Below, piece after piece: positions 30,801 through 38,499 of a DNA stretch of 64,000 bases (position 1 is its first letter; the number at the start of each line of letters is the position of its first letter). The notes below the pieces were generated by a model, which saw only the letters and a list, made by a program, of their open reading frames with translations, did not search any database and was not told the origin of the DNA. A program made the position numbers and the translations under genes. Location of the stretch: positions 248,001 through 312,000 of the forward strand of contig NZ_FNDT01000002.1 of NCBI RefSeq assembly GCF_900099735.1, given 5' to 3'. This stretch comes from Arthrobacter subterraneus (GTDB taxonomy: Bacteria; Actinomycetota; Actinomycetes; Actinomycetales; Micrococcaceae).

Positions 30801-31294
30801 AGCGCCACTGGGTGCGCACCTTCGGCACCCATGAGGACGTATCGGCCCTCGGCGTGGAGCGGAACGAGTTCCGCTACCGGCCGGCCCCCGTCACTGTCAG
30901 GCTCAATGAATCCGGAACCATGGCGGACATCCTCCGCGTGGTTGCAGCCGGGGTGCGCAGCGGCTCCGCCATGGCGGTCTCCACGCCGGAACCGCTGGCT
31001 CCGGCGGTCACGGCAGTCCTCTCGGGTCTGGAAGTGACCCACCGGGTAGAGGACGACGCCGCGTGGCTGGCAGCTGCGCCCTCAGCGCGCCTCGGCCGCG
31101 TGCGCCTGGTGGGGGGCGGCTACCGGGAGCTCTGCGAAGCCACGGACGGCGATCCCGACGTGGCGATCTACGCTGGGCCGGTCACCGAGGCCGGCCGGAT
31201 CGAGCTTCTGCCGTTCCTTCGGGAGCAGGCGGTCACGATCACCGCTCACCGGTTCGGCAACCCGGACAACGTTTCAGGTGAAGTCCTTCGCTGA
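27824..31294 (+). CDS. putA: Bifunctional proline dehydrogenase / L-glutamate gamma-semialdehyde dehydrogenase
   Basis: It oxidises proline to glutamate in two steps, FAD-dependent proline dehydrogenase then NAD-dependent P5C dehydrogenase. It has 1156 residues. The proline dehydrogenase barrel is in the N-terminal half (about 75-450, with LNLLGEAVLGDREAD, YVSIKVSSV and VRLVKGANLAMELVDA). The aldehyde dehydrogenase domain follows (about 520-980) with general-base Glu725 in LAETSGKN and catalytic Cys759 in GHAGQKCSAASLA. It lacks the ribbon-helix-helix DNA-binding domain of enterobacterial PutA, so it is not its own repressor. The residues after about 1000 are less conserved. ATG 27824 is used. 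Convergent with glpK behind a strong hairpin. Confidence 0.95.
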   Translation: MTQTIPTADPSPLALGDDAVALVRRWLHLDEARTAAQRPAATVSSRGSKSAQLLAEVLKDQNGLDFTIGFVDRVIRPEDPSVAARNLARLARKAPSFLPWYMKGAVRLGGVMAPALPRVVVPVAQRVLREMVGHLIVDARPSHLGRSIAALRGEGVRLNINLLGEAVLGDREADARLTGTRELLARDDVDYVSIKVSSVVSTLNLWDFEGTVERVAERLLPLYRLAASSPAPKFINLDMEEYHDLDLTVAVFKRILETPDLRNLEAGIVLQAYLPDALAVLQDLTAWAQERRAAGGSAIKVRLVKGANLAMELVDAAVHNWEPATLPSKQATDTNYKRCLDWALRPENADAVRLGVAGHNLFDIALARTLSVARGVEDRIEFEMLLGMAEDQAAEVRKDVGSLLLYTPVVKPAQFDVAISYLIRRLEENASQENFMSAVFELTKNSELFEREKDRFLASLAELDSTVPEPNRSQAPDRFTATGPGKFHNQSDSDPSLPAIRAWAAGILDRVPGSTLGVSLVESSRLDAEGEVDAAVRSARAAQRDWSSRTGAERAVVLRAAAAQLAARRGDLVEVSASETGKTIAESDPEISEAIDFANYYAFLAEELDQVEGARFVPAALTVATPPWNFPVAIAAGSVLAPLAAGSAVILKPAPQAKRCAAVMVQALWDAGIPRDVLVFADVEEGPVGQHLISHPDVDRVILTGAYDTARLFRSWRRDLPLLAETSGKNSLIVTPSSDLDLAAADVVRSAFGHAGQKCSAASLAILVGSAGTSARFRNQLIDAAASLKVGYPEDPETEMGPIIEPAAGKLKDALTTLGEGESWLVEPKQLDDTGRLWSPGVRTGVRPGSYFHLTEFFGPVLGIMHAESLEQAIEWQNASAYGLTGGIHSMDPDEVSQWLDSVEAGNLYVNRGITGAIVRRQPFGGWKRSAVGPGAKAGGPNYLIHLGSWEREELHAGNVHAPLNDSVRRLLHAAEVPDGDRGFLARSAADDQRHWVRTFGTHEDVSALGVERNEFRYRPAPVTVRLNESGTMADILRVVAAGVRSGSAMAVSTPEPLAPAVTAVLSGLEVTHRVEDDAAWLAAAPSARLGRVRLVGGGYRELCEATDGDPDVAIYAGPVTEAGRIELLPFLREQAVTITAHRFGNPDNVSGEVLR

Positions 31295-31315
31295 CGGCTC
31301 CCTTTAACCCGCCGA

Positions 31316-31354
31316 GCGGGCGGAGATGACGAGGTCCTCGTCATCTCCGCCCGC
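31316..31354. terminator. Perfect 19-bp hairpin between putA and glpK
   Basis: Arms 31316-31334 and 31336-31354 are exact reverse complements around a single T (the working loop is about five bases). It begins 22 bases after the putA stop and ends 29 bases before the glpK stop, between convergent genes. It is almost certainly a bidirectional terminator and is one of the longest perfect stems in the window. There is no U-tract. Confidence 0.85.
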
Positions 31355-31383
31355 CCGAGCCGGGCAGGTGGCTGCTGCTGCCC

Positions 31384-32898
31384 CTAGTTCACGTCCTCAT
31401 CCACCCAGTCGAAGGTCTTGGTGACGGCCTTCTTCCAGTTCCGCATCTGACGATCGCGTTCCGCACCATCCATGGTCGGTTCCCAACGCTTGTCCTCGGA
31501 CCAGTTCGCGGCAAGCTCGTCGGTGTCCTTCCAGAAGTCGACGGCGAGGCCCGCGGCGTAGGCTGCGCCCAGCGCGGTGGTCTCCGTGACCTTGGGGCGG
31601 ATGACGGGAATGCCCAGGATGTCTGCCTGGAACTGCATCAGCGCATCATTGGCAACCATGCCGCCGTCGACCCTCAGGTCCTCCATGTTGACGCCGGAGT
31701 CAGCGTTGGCGGCGTCGAGCACTTCGCGGGTCTGGAAGGCGGTCGCTTCCAGGGCGGCACGTGCGATGTGGCCCTTGTTCACGAAGCGCGTCAGACCGAC
31801 GATCGCGCCGCGGGCATCCGACCGCCAGTACGGTGCAAAAAGTCCCGAGAAGGCCGGAACAATGTACACGCCGCCGTTGTCCTGGACAGTCTTGGCGAGC
31901 TGCTCCACCTCGGGAGCGCTGTTGATGATCCCAAGGTTGTCGCGGAGCCACTGGATCAGCGAACCGGTGACGGCGATGGCCCCTTCCAGTGCGTAAACGG
32001 GCTTGGCATCGCCGAGCTTGTAGCAGACGGTGGTGAGCAGGCCGTTCTTCGAGTGGACAATCTCCTCACCGGTGTTGACGATCATGAAGTTGCCGGTTCC
32101 GTAGGTGTTCTTGGTGCCGCCCTTCTCGAAGGCAGCCTGGCCGAACGTGGCAGCCTGCTGGTCCCCCAGGATGCCCGCGACGGGCACCTCCCGGAGCAGC
32201 TGTGAGCTGTGCACCTTGCCGTAGACCTCGGAGGATGAGCGGATTTCCGGCATCATCGAGGCCGGTACGCCGAATGTGTCAAGGATGGCGGAGTCCCAGC
32301 TCAGCGTCTCGAGGTCCATGAAGAGGGTGCGTGAAGCGTTCGTCACATCGGTGATGTGCACCCCGCCGTCGGTCCCGCCGGTGAGGTTCCAGGTCACCCA
32401 GGAATCGGTGTTGCCGAACAACAGGTCCCCGGCGTCGGCCTTCTCCCGTGCACCCTCGACGTTGTCGAGAATCCACTTGATCTTGGTTCCGGAGAAGTAG
32501 GTTGCCAGCGGCAAGCCGACCTGCTGCTTGAAACGTTCAACTCCCCCGTCCGCCGCCAGCTCGTCCACGATGGGCTGGGTGCGGGTGTCCTGCCAGACAA
32601 TGGCGTTGTAGACGGGCTTGCCGGTGTTCTTGTCCCACACCACCGCTGTCTCACGCTGGTTGGTGATGCCCACTGCGGCGATGTCGTGGCGGGTCAGGTT
32701 TGCTTTGGAAAGTGCGTTGCCGATGACTTCGCGGGTGTTGTCCCAGATTTCCATCGGGTCATGCTCCACCCAGCCGGCCTTCGGGAAGATCTGCTCGTGC
32801 TCCTTCTGACCGGAGGACACAATGTTCCCCTGGTGGTCGAAGACGATCGCGCGGCTTGAGGTGGTTCCCTGGTCAATGGCGATAACGTACTGCGGCAT
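31384..32898 (-). CDS. glpK: Glycerol kinase
   Basis: It phosphorylates glycerol to sn-glycerol 3-phosphate with ATP. It has 504 residues. FGGY-family motifs include [15 protein letters not shown] at the N-terminus, [35 protein letters not shown] and [16 protein letters not shown], which is the FGGY_2 signature region. ATG 32898 has GAGGAG seven bases upstream. It lies 81 bases downstream of glpF, so uptake and phosphorylation are probably co-transcribed, and glpD is just upstream on the same strand. Confidence 0.97.
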   Translation of the reverse strand: MPQYVIAIDQGTTSSRAIVFDHQGNIVSSGQKEHEQIFPKAGWVEHDPMEIWDNTREVIGNALSKANLTRHDIAAVGITNQRETAVVWDKNTGKPVYNAIVWQDTRTQPIVDELAADGGVERFKQQVGLPLATYFSGTKIKWILDNVEGAREKADAGDLLFGNTDSWVTWNLTGGTDGGVHITDVTNASRTLFMDLETLSWDSAILDTFGVPASMMPEIRSSSEVYGKVHSSQLLREVPVAGILGDQQAATFGQAAFEKGGTKNTYGTGNFMIVNTGEEIVHSKNGLLTTVCYKLGDAKPVYALEGAIAVTGSLIQWLRDNLGIINSAPEVEQLAKTVQDNGGVYIVPAFSGLFAPYWRSDARGAIVGLTRFVNKGHIARAALEATAFQTREVLDAANADSGVNMEDLRVDGGMVANDALMQFQADILGIPVIRPKVTETTALGAAYAAGLAVDFWKDTDELAANWSEDKRWEPTMDGAERDRQMRNWKKAVTKTFDWVDEDVN

Positions 32899-32979
32899 TA
32901 ATTGCTCCTCGTTGAGTTTGGTGCGGGGTTGGTTGGACGGTGGCGGTCCGGGCGATCCGGACCGCCGGTCGGTTGTAGG

Positions 32980-33723
32980 TCAGGCTGGGGCAGGGAAAGT
33001 GACCATCATGGCAACCAGGCCGCCGAGCAGGCCGCCGATGATCGGCCCGACGACGGGAACCCAGGCGTAGCTCCAGTCGCTGCTTCCCTTGCCCCGGATA
33101 GGCAGGAAGGCATGAGCGATGCGTGGGCCGAGGTCACGGTTGGGGTTGATGGCGTATCCGGTGGGTCCACCGAGCGATGCGCCGATACCGACGACGAGCA
33201 GAGCCACCGCAAGAGGGCCGAGGCCGGACGGCGTACTTGCAAAGGCAAGGATGACGAAAACGAGCACAAACGTGCCGATCACCTCAGTCACCAGGTTCCA
33301 CCCGTAATTCCGGATTGCGGGGCCCGTCGAGAAGACACCGAGCTTGTTCGCCGGGTCGGGTTCCTCGTCGAAGTGCTGCTTGTAGGCGAGCCAGCAGCCC
33401 ACCGCACCCAGAATGGAACCGAGCATCTGCGCAGCAAAATAGGCGAGCGCATTGACCAGGTTCTTGTCCACTCCGGGAGCGAACTCGCCCACGTCGCCGT
33501 TGGCCCAGAGACCGACGGTGACGGCGAAGTTCAAGTGGGCCCCGGAGAGCGCGGCGACGTAGACACCGGCGAAGACCGCGAGTCCCCAACCGAAGTTGAC
33601 CATCAGGAACCCGCCGTTATTTCCCTTGGTTCCCGCCAGCGCGACGTTGGCCACCACGCCTGTACCAAGCAACAGCAGCATGAACGTGCCGAATGTTTCG
33701 GCGACGAATACTTCCAGAGACAT
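32980..33723 (-). CDS. glpF: Glycerol uptake facilitator (MIP family) with altered NPA motifs
   Basis: A six-helix membrane channel for glycerol diffusion, 247 residues from ATG 33723 (GGAGGAG seven bases upstream; an in-frame ATG at 33738 would consume that site). Family features include AETFGTFMLLLLGTGVVANVAL and GASLGGPTGYAI. The two pore motifs are unusual: the first reads SGAHLNFAVT (NFA instead of NPA) and the second GYAINPNRDLGPR (NPN instead of NPA); the selectivity Arg after the second is kept. A hairpin GGGCCG-ATG-CGGCCC lies 28-42 bases upstream (33751-33765). Context, between glpD and glpK, supports glycerol transport. Confidence 0.93.
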   Translation of the reverse strand: MSLEVFVAETFGTFMLLLLGTGVVANVALAGTKGNNGGFLMVNFGWGLAVFAGVYVAALSGAHLNFAVTVGLWANGDVGEFAPGVDKNLVNALAYFAAQMLGSILGAVGCWLAYKQHFDEEPDPANKLGVFSTGPAIRNYGWNLVTEVIGTFVLVFVILAFASTPSGLGPLAVALLVVGIGASLGGPTGYAINPNRDLGPRIAHAFLPIRGKGSSDWSYAWVPVVGPIIGGLLGGLVAMMVTFPAPA

Positions 33724-33824
33724 CTTTGACTCCTCCATTGATTCAACTGTGGGCCGATGCGGCCCCGGTGCCGTGATGGTCGCGACACCGTGTAACTCCC
33801 CCGGCAGCTGTTGCCGTTGGTTCC

Positions 33825-33843
33825 CAGCCGCCTCAAACGGCTG
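33825..33843 (-). terminator. Possible terminator hairpin after glpD
   Basis: CAGCCG-N7-CGGCTG forms a six-bp stem 15 bases beyond the glpD stop on the minus strand, without a U-tract. It may end glpD transcription or merely attenuate read-through to glpF. Weak support. Confidence 0.3.
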
Positions 33844-33858
33844 GAGGCTGCCCAGGAC

Positions 33859-35595
33859 TCAGGCAACCAAACTTTGCACACTCACCTTGTGCTTCTCCTG
33901 CAGGACACGGCGTGTTTCCTCGACTTCACGCTTCCTGTCCGACTCGGACCAGCCAAGGAGCCCGCCCAGGACATCAGCGATTTCCTCCACGAGTTCGGCC
34001 GACAGCAGACCGTTGAAGGCCAGTGCAGTCCGCCTGATGAGCACGTCTGAAATGTGCTGCACCTGCTCGTGCCGGACCATATATTCAAGCTCGCGGGTTG
34101 AGACTTCACGGGTGGTCTGCAGGGGTGCGTCTCCCCCTTCGGCGAGAAAGGCAGCAACGCCGGCGGCGCGGGTGCCATAGCGCCCGAGCAGGAGCCTGAC
34201 ACGTTCCGGGGGCAGACCTGCACTGTTGGCCTCGATCCAGGCCGCGACGTCGCGGGGTTGCTGCGGGAAAGCCAGCCCCCCGCCGATAGGCAGGGCCGCG
34301 GTGGAGACTGTCCGGCCCCGCTGCAGCAGCTCGAGCACCTCATTTGCGAGGTGTTCGGAGAGTGCGCGGAAGGTTGTCCACTTGCCTCCGACCAGGCTGA
34401 GAATGGGGCGTCCCGAGGTGGTGCCGCGTTCGATCCGGTAGTCCCGTGACACAAAGCCGGGCTGCGTGTCGTCGTGGCGCGGCAGCGGCCGCACTCCCGA
34501 GAAGGAGTAGACAATGCTTTCCCTGCTGACCCGTACGGTCGGAAACACGTGGTGGATGAGGTCGAAGAAATAGTCGATCTCGGCGTCGGTACACACGGCC
34601 GGGGTATCCATGTCCGTCTCGATGTCCGTGGTGCCGACCAACACCCGCTCGCCCATGGGATAGATGAGGACGATTCGTCCGTCGGAGTGCTCGAAGAATA
34701 TCTCCCGCCCGTCGCAGGCCGCCAGCAGCTCGGGATGGTCGAGCACCACATGGGAACCCTTCGTTCCGCCCATGAAGCTGCTCCCCTGCCCGAGCGCACT
34801 GTTGGTGCCATCCACCCACGCGCCGGTGGCGTTGACGACGACGTCCGCCTGAATGGTGAAGACGTCACCGGAGAGCTCGTCGCGGAGCACCACCCCGTCT
34901 GCGTTGCTTCCGACCGCGCTGACGTAGTTGACCGCCCGCGAGCGGGGGTTGGCGGCCAACCCGTCCTGGAGGACGTCCAGGGTCAATCGCTCAGGGTTGT
35001 GGACCGAGGCGTCGAAATAGGTGGCGGTGTACTTGACATCGGGGCGCAGCCTGGGGAGCTGCTGAAGGGATTTCTTCCGTCCCACGAACCGGTGGCGGGG
35101 CACCGTTCCGCCAGCGCGGGAGAACGCGTCATACAGGGTTAGCCCCGCCTTGATCAGGACGGCGCCGCGCTCACGGGGAGCTCCCTGCCGGTGGGTCAGG
35201 AAGCGCAGGGGCGCCGCCATGATTCCGGAGAACGTGCTGAATATCGGGATGGTTGTCTGGAGCGGCTTGACGTAGTGCGGCGCGAGTTTGAGGAGCGCGT
35301 TCCGCTCGATCACTGATTCGCGTACCAGCCGGAACTCGCCGTTCTCGAGATAGCGGATGCCGCCGTGGATCATGTGGGAGGAAGCGCCCGAAGCGCCCTG
35401 GCAGTAGTCGCCGCGTTCAACGAGCGTGACGTCGATGCCCTGCAGCGACAGGTCACGGAAGGTCCCGACCCCATTGATTCCGCCTCCGATGATCAGTACG
35501 GAGGCCTTCCCGCCGTCCCTGAGCTGCTGAACGCTCTCGCGCACTGGACGGTTCTGTTCTGCCGACGGCGTCGTCGACCCGGTGCTGTTTCTCAC
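33859..35595 (-). CDS. glpD: Glycerol-3-phosphate dehydrogenase (FAD, aerobic type)
   Basis: It oxidises sn-glycerol 3-phosphate to dihydroxyacetone phosphate and feeds electrons to quinone at the membrane. It has 578 residues. The FAD-binding Rossmann motif is VLIIGGGINGVGTFRDL (about 33-49). GASGASSHMIHGGIRYLENGEF, VNATGAWVD and LVGGKWTTFR are conserved motifs of the family, and the C-terminal DAO_C domain is present. GTG 35595 has AAGGAG eleven bases upstream. It is divergent from a SorC-type regulator and upstream of glpF and glpK. Confidence 0.96.
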   Translation of the reverse strand: MRNSTGSTTPSAEQNRPVRESVQQLRDGGKASVLIIGGGINGVGTFRDLSLQGIDVTLVERGDYCQGASGASSHMIHGGIRYLENGEFRLVRESVIERNALLKLAPHYVKPLQTTIPIFSTFSGIMAAPLRFLTHRQGAPRERGAVLIKAGLTLYDAFSRAGGTVPRHRFVGRKKSLQQLPRLRPDVKYTATYFDASVHNPERLTLDVLQDGLAANPRSRAVNYVSAVGSNADGVVLRDELSGDVFTIQADVVVNATGAWVDGTNSALGQGSSFMGGTKGSHVVLDHPELLAACDGREIFFEHSDGRIVLIYPMGERVLVGTTDIETDMDTPAVCTDAEIDYFFDLIHHVFPTVRVSRESIVYSFSGVRPLPRHDDTQPGFVSRDYRIERGTTSGRPILSLVGGKWTTFRALSEHLANEVLELLQRGRTVSTAALPIGGGLAFPQQPRDVAAWIEANSAGLPPERVRLLLGRYGTRAAGVAAFLAEGGDAPLQTTREVSTRELEYMVRHEQVQHISDVLIRRTALAFNGLLSAELVEEIADVLGGLLGWSESDRKREVEETRRVLQEKHKVSVQSLVA

Positions 35596-35661
35596 GGGCT
35601 GTCAGGCTCCTTGACTGTGGTGGTGGTTTCGGGATCTGACCCCTATTCTTTTGAGCATTGG

Positions 35662-35694
35662 GAATATTCGTCAATCACTTTGCACAAACGTGCA
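35662..35694. promoter_or_regulatory. Putative operator between glpD and its SorC-type regulator
   Basis: Two palindromes lie in the 118-base divergent gap: GAATATTC (35662-35669), flanked imperfectly by TTG and CAA, and TGCAC-AAAC-GTGCA (35681-35694). The second is 20 bases before the regulator start. Their position between a catabolic operon and a divergent sugar-phosphate-sensing regulator suggests operator sites. The protein-site match is inferred. Confidence 0.45.
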
Positions 35695-35713
35695 CATGCC
35701 CCCGGAGAAACCT

Positions 35714-36721
35714 GTGAGCCCTGCCGCCCAAAATGGTGCCAACCGCGCAAATGTCCGCAATTCCGATCCGACGCCGCCGCGGAGCCGTGACGCCTTGCGT
35801 GCGGCCCAGATGTACTACCTCCAGGACCTGACAATGAATGCGATCGCCAGGGAATTGCGAACCTCGAGGTCCACCGTGTCGAGGCTGCTTTCCATGGCGC
35901 GCGAGACCGGACTGGTACAGATCCAGATCAACAATCCCCTTGACCGTGCGCCGGCACTCGAGCGTGAAATCCGGAACAACTTCGGTGTCGATGCACACGT
36001 GGTACCCGTGACGGATCTGGTGAGCGATTCGGACGTGCTGGACCGCGTGGCCATCCAAGCGGCCCGGACGCTCGGTCCGCTGGTTGATTCCAACGCGATC
36101 ATCGGGGTTGCGTGGGGCTCGACCATCAGCGCGGTCAGCCACCACCTCACCCGCAAGGTCACCCATGACAGCACTATCGTGCAACTGAACGGTGCCGGCA
36201 ATACCCAGACAACAGGAATCACGTACGCCAGCGAGATTCTCCGCAGGTTCGGCGCGGCCTACGGTGCGCGGGTTGAGCAGTTCCCCGTTCCGGCCTTCTT
36301 TGACCATGCTGAGACGAAGACAGCAATGTGGGCTGAGCGCAGTGTGAAACGCATCCTCGACCTGCAGGAGCGGATGACCATGGCGATCTTCGGCGTAGGC
36401 TCCACCGGATCCGGTATACCCAGCCATGTATACGCGGGCGGCTACCTGGATGAGGAAGACCTTGCCATCCTGCGCCGGAACCAGGTTGTCGGCGATGTGG
36501 CGACCGTCTTCTTCCGCGCAGACGGTTCGCACAGCGACATCGTGCTCAATGAACGAAGCACCGGTCCCGACCTCGGTATGCTGCAGCAGGTCCGCAGGCG
36601 GATCTGCGTGGTCTCGGGCGAGTCGAAAATCAATGGACTGCGCGGCGCACTCGCCGCAGGACTTGCCACGGACCTGATTCTTGACGAACGCTCGGCCCGA
36701 ACGCTGGTGCACAACAGCTAG
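35714..36721 (+). CDS. SorC/DeoR-type sugar-binding transcriptional regulator
   Basis: A 335-residue DNA-binding regulator. An N-terminal HTH (about 15-60, RAAQMYYLQDLTMNAIARELRTSRSTVSRLL) is followed by a SorC effector-binding domain of NagB/GlcR-like fold (AWGSTISAV, GVGSTGSG, VVGDVATVFF) that binds a phosphorylated sugar or polyol in relatives. GTG 35714 is chosen because GGAG lies six bases upstream; ATG 35696 is an alternative. Divergent from glpD, so glycerol 3-phosphate is the natural candidate effector and the glp genes its targets, by inference. Confidence 0.9.
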   Translation: MSPAAQNGANRANVRNSDPTPPRSRDALRAAQMYYLQDLTMNAIARELRTSRSTVSRLLSMARETGLVQIQINNPLDRAPALEREIRNNFGVDAHVVPVTDLVSDSDVLDRVAIQAARTLGPLVDSNAIIGVAWGSTISAVSHHLTRKVTHDSTIVQLNGAGNTQTTGITYASEILRRFGAAYGARVEQFPVPAFFDHAETKTAMWAERSVKRILDLQERMTMAIFGVGSTGSGIPSHVYAGGYLDEEDLAILRRNQVVGDVATVFFRADGSHSDIVLNERSTGPDLGMLQQVRRRICVVSGESKINGLRGALAAGLATDLILDERSARTLVHNS

Positions 36722-36767
36722 TCCGACGCGCGCGGCAGGACCCTGCATCTGCGCCGCCGCCGCTCGG

Positions 36768-36779
36768 TAGAGTCAGGGT
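36768..36779 (+). promoter_or_regulatory. -10 element of a probable leaderless promoter
   Basis: TAGAGT (36768-36773) followed by exactly six bases and the ATG of the aldo/keto reductase gene. There is no properly spaced Shine-Dalgarno. The -35 region shows no clear consensus. Confidence 0.45.
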
Positions 36780-37616
36780 ATGCATAAACCCGGCAAGGTA
36801 TCGCTTTCCAACGGTGTGGTCATGGACCGGTTGGGGTATGGCCTCTACAAGGTGCCCGCGGATGAGGCACACGGGCTGAGTACACTCGCGCTCGAGGCAG
36901 GATACCGGCTTCTCGATACGGCGGCGATGTACGGCAATGAGGAAGGCGTGGGCCGCGCGGTCAGGGACGCGGTGGACGCCGGCTACGTGGACCGGAGCGA
37001 TATCTTTGTCACCTCCAAGGTATGGAACGACAGCCACGGCTACCGTGCCACCCACGAAGCCTTCGACGAATCCCTCAAGCGTCTCGGTCTCGATTACCTC
37101 GACCTTTACCTGATCCACTGGCCGTGTCCGGGCAGGGACCTGTATGTCGATTCCTGGCGGGCGCTCGAGGAGCTCTACGCGAGCGGTCGCGTGCGCGCCA
37201 TCGGAGTGTCCAACTTCCAGCGCCACCATCTGGAGAGGCTACTGACCGAGACGGAAGTTGTCCCGGCCGTCAACCAGATTGAACTCCACCCGTTTCTCCA
37301 GCAGGAAACTCTCCGGAAGTTCAACGCAGAACACGGAATTCTCACTCAGGCGTGGAGTCCGTTGGGTCGCGGAACACTGCTCAACAACCCCACCATCACG
37401 CATATCGCGGCCAAGCACCGCCGGTCTCCGGCGCAGGTTGTCCTCCGCTGGCACCTTCAGATCGGAGGCACCGCGGTGGTCAAGGCAAGCTCCAGGGACC
37501 GGATCGTGGAGAATCTGCACATTGAGGACTTTGCCCTCGACCCGGTAGACCTGATTGCCATCGCACAGCTCAACTCGGATACGCGCGTCGGTTCCCATCC
37601 GGATCGGGTCAACTGA
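36780..37616 (+). CDS. Aldo/keto reductase
   Basis: An NADPH-dependent oxidoreductase with a TIM barrel, 278 residues. The catalytic tetrad is D46, Y51, K80 and H113 (LLDTAAMYGNEE, VTSKVW, LIHWP). The C-terminal cofactor site contains VVKASSRDRIVENL, where typical members have IPKSxxxxRIxEN, so the loop is slightly altered (VKASS). The closest group by motif is AKR5, 2,5-diketo-D-gluconate reductase-like. The substrate is unknown. It heads a three-gene operon, with four bases to the hydrolase gene, and is likely leaderless. Confidence 0.9.
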   Translation: MHKPGKVSLSNGVVMDRLGYGLYKVPADEAHGLSTLALEAGYRLLDTAAMYGNEEGVGRAVRDAVDAGYVDRSDIFVTSKVWNDSHGYRATHEAFDESLKRLGLDYLDLYLIHWPCPGRDLYVDSWRALEELYASGRVRAIGVSNFQRHHLERLLTETEVVPAVNQIELHPFLQQETLRKFNAEHGILTQAWSPLGRGTLLNNPTITHIAAKHRRSPAQVVLRWHLQIGGTAVVKASSRDRIVENLHIEDFALDPVDLIAIAQLNSDTRVGSHPDRVN

Positions 37617-37620
37617 GGTG

Positions 37621-38499
37621 GTGTCGCTCACCCGCGCCGCTGATGTACGGACAATCCGGATGGACGGCGGCCTTCGACGGTTCTGGGACTTCCCCGCGGT
37701 GCACAGCACCGCAGAGGGCCCGGCCATCTTCATGGTGCACGGATTCCGCGGCGATCATCACGGACTGCTGCGCATCGTCGAGGCGCTCCCGGAACATCGG
37801 GTTCTCGTCCCTGATCTCCCCGGCTTCGGGCAGTCCGATCCCCTGCAGGGAACACACGACGTCGCCGCTTACGCTGCCTTTGTGCGGGGCGGTGTGGACC
37901 GGCTCGCACTCGGGAGCCGGACTGTGCTCCTGGGCCACTCCTTCGGTTCCATCATCGCCGCCAGGGCGGCGGCCGATGCCCCGGATGCTTTCTCCTCGCT
38001 GGTCCTGGTCAACCCGATCAGCGCCCCGGCGCTCGAGGGATCAAGCCGGATGGCTACGCGCCTGGCCGAACTGTACTACCGGGCGGGCGGAGCCCTGCCG
38101 GAGGGCGCAGGCCAGGCGCTCCTGCGCAACCGGCTGATCGTACGGGCCATGAGCGAGCTGATGGCGAAGACCGGGGACCGCCGCCTGCGGCGCTGGATCC
38201 ACGCCCAGCACAGGGCCTACTTCAGTGCGTTTGCCTCACGCGAGGTTGTGTTGGAGGCATTCACCGCGTCGATCACCGCCACGGTCCGCGACAGCGCTTC
38301 CAGCCTCAACCTGCCCGTCCTGCTGATCGCTGCGGAGAAGGACGATCTTGGGACCGTCGAGACGCAGCGTGGACTCGCAGCGTTGATCCCCGATTCCACC
38401 CTCGTGGTCCTGCCCGGGGTAGGGCACCTCGTCCATTATGAAAAGCCCGATGCTGCTGCAGCGCACATCACCGACTTTGTGAAGTCGAGGGTCCGATGA
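37621..38499 (+). CDS. Alpha/beta hydrolase
   Basis: A 292-residue alpha/beta-fold hydrolase of unknown substrate. The oxyanion region is MVHGFRGDHHG (about 38-48), the nucleophile elbow GHSFG gives Ser107, and the acid and base are likely Asp in AAEKDDLGT and His in GVGHLVHYE. GTG 37621 begins MSLTRAADVR and is preferred over an adjacent in-frame GTG (37618). It lies four bases after the reductase stop and overlaps the glycosyltransferase start by four bases, so the three genes are probably one transcript. Confidence 0.88.
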   Translation: MSLTRAADVRTIRMDGGLRRFWDFPAVHSTAEGPAIFMVHGFRGDHHGLLRIVEALPEHRVLVPDLPGFGQSDPLQGTHDVAAYAAFVRGGVDRLALGSRTVLLGHSFGSIIAARAAADAPDAFSSLVLVNPISAPALEGSSRMATRLAELYYRAGGALPEGAGQALLRNRLIVRAMSELMAKTGDRRLRRWIHAQHRAYFSAFASREVVLEAFTASITATVRDSASSLNLPVLLIAAEKDDLGTVETQRGLAALIPDSTLVVLPGVGHLVHYEKPDAAAAHITDFVKSRVR

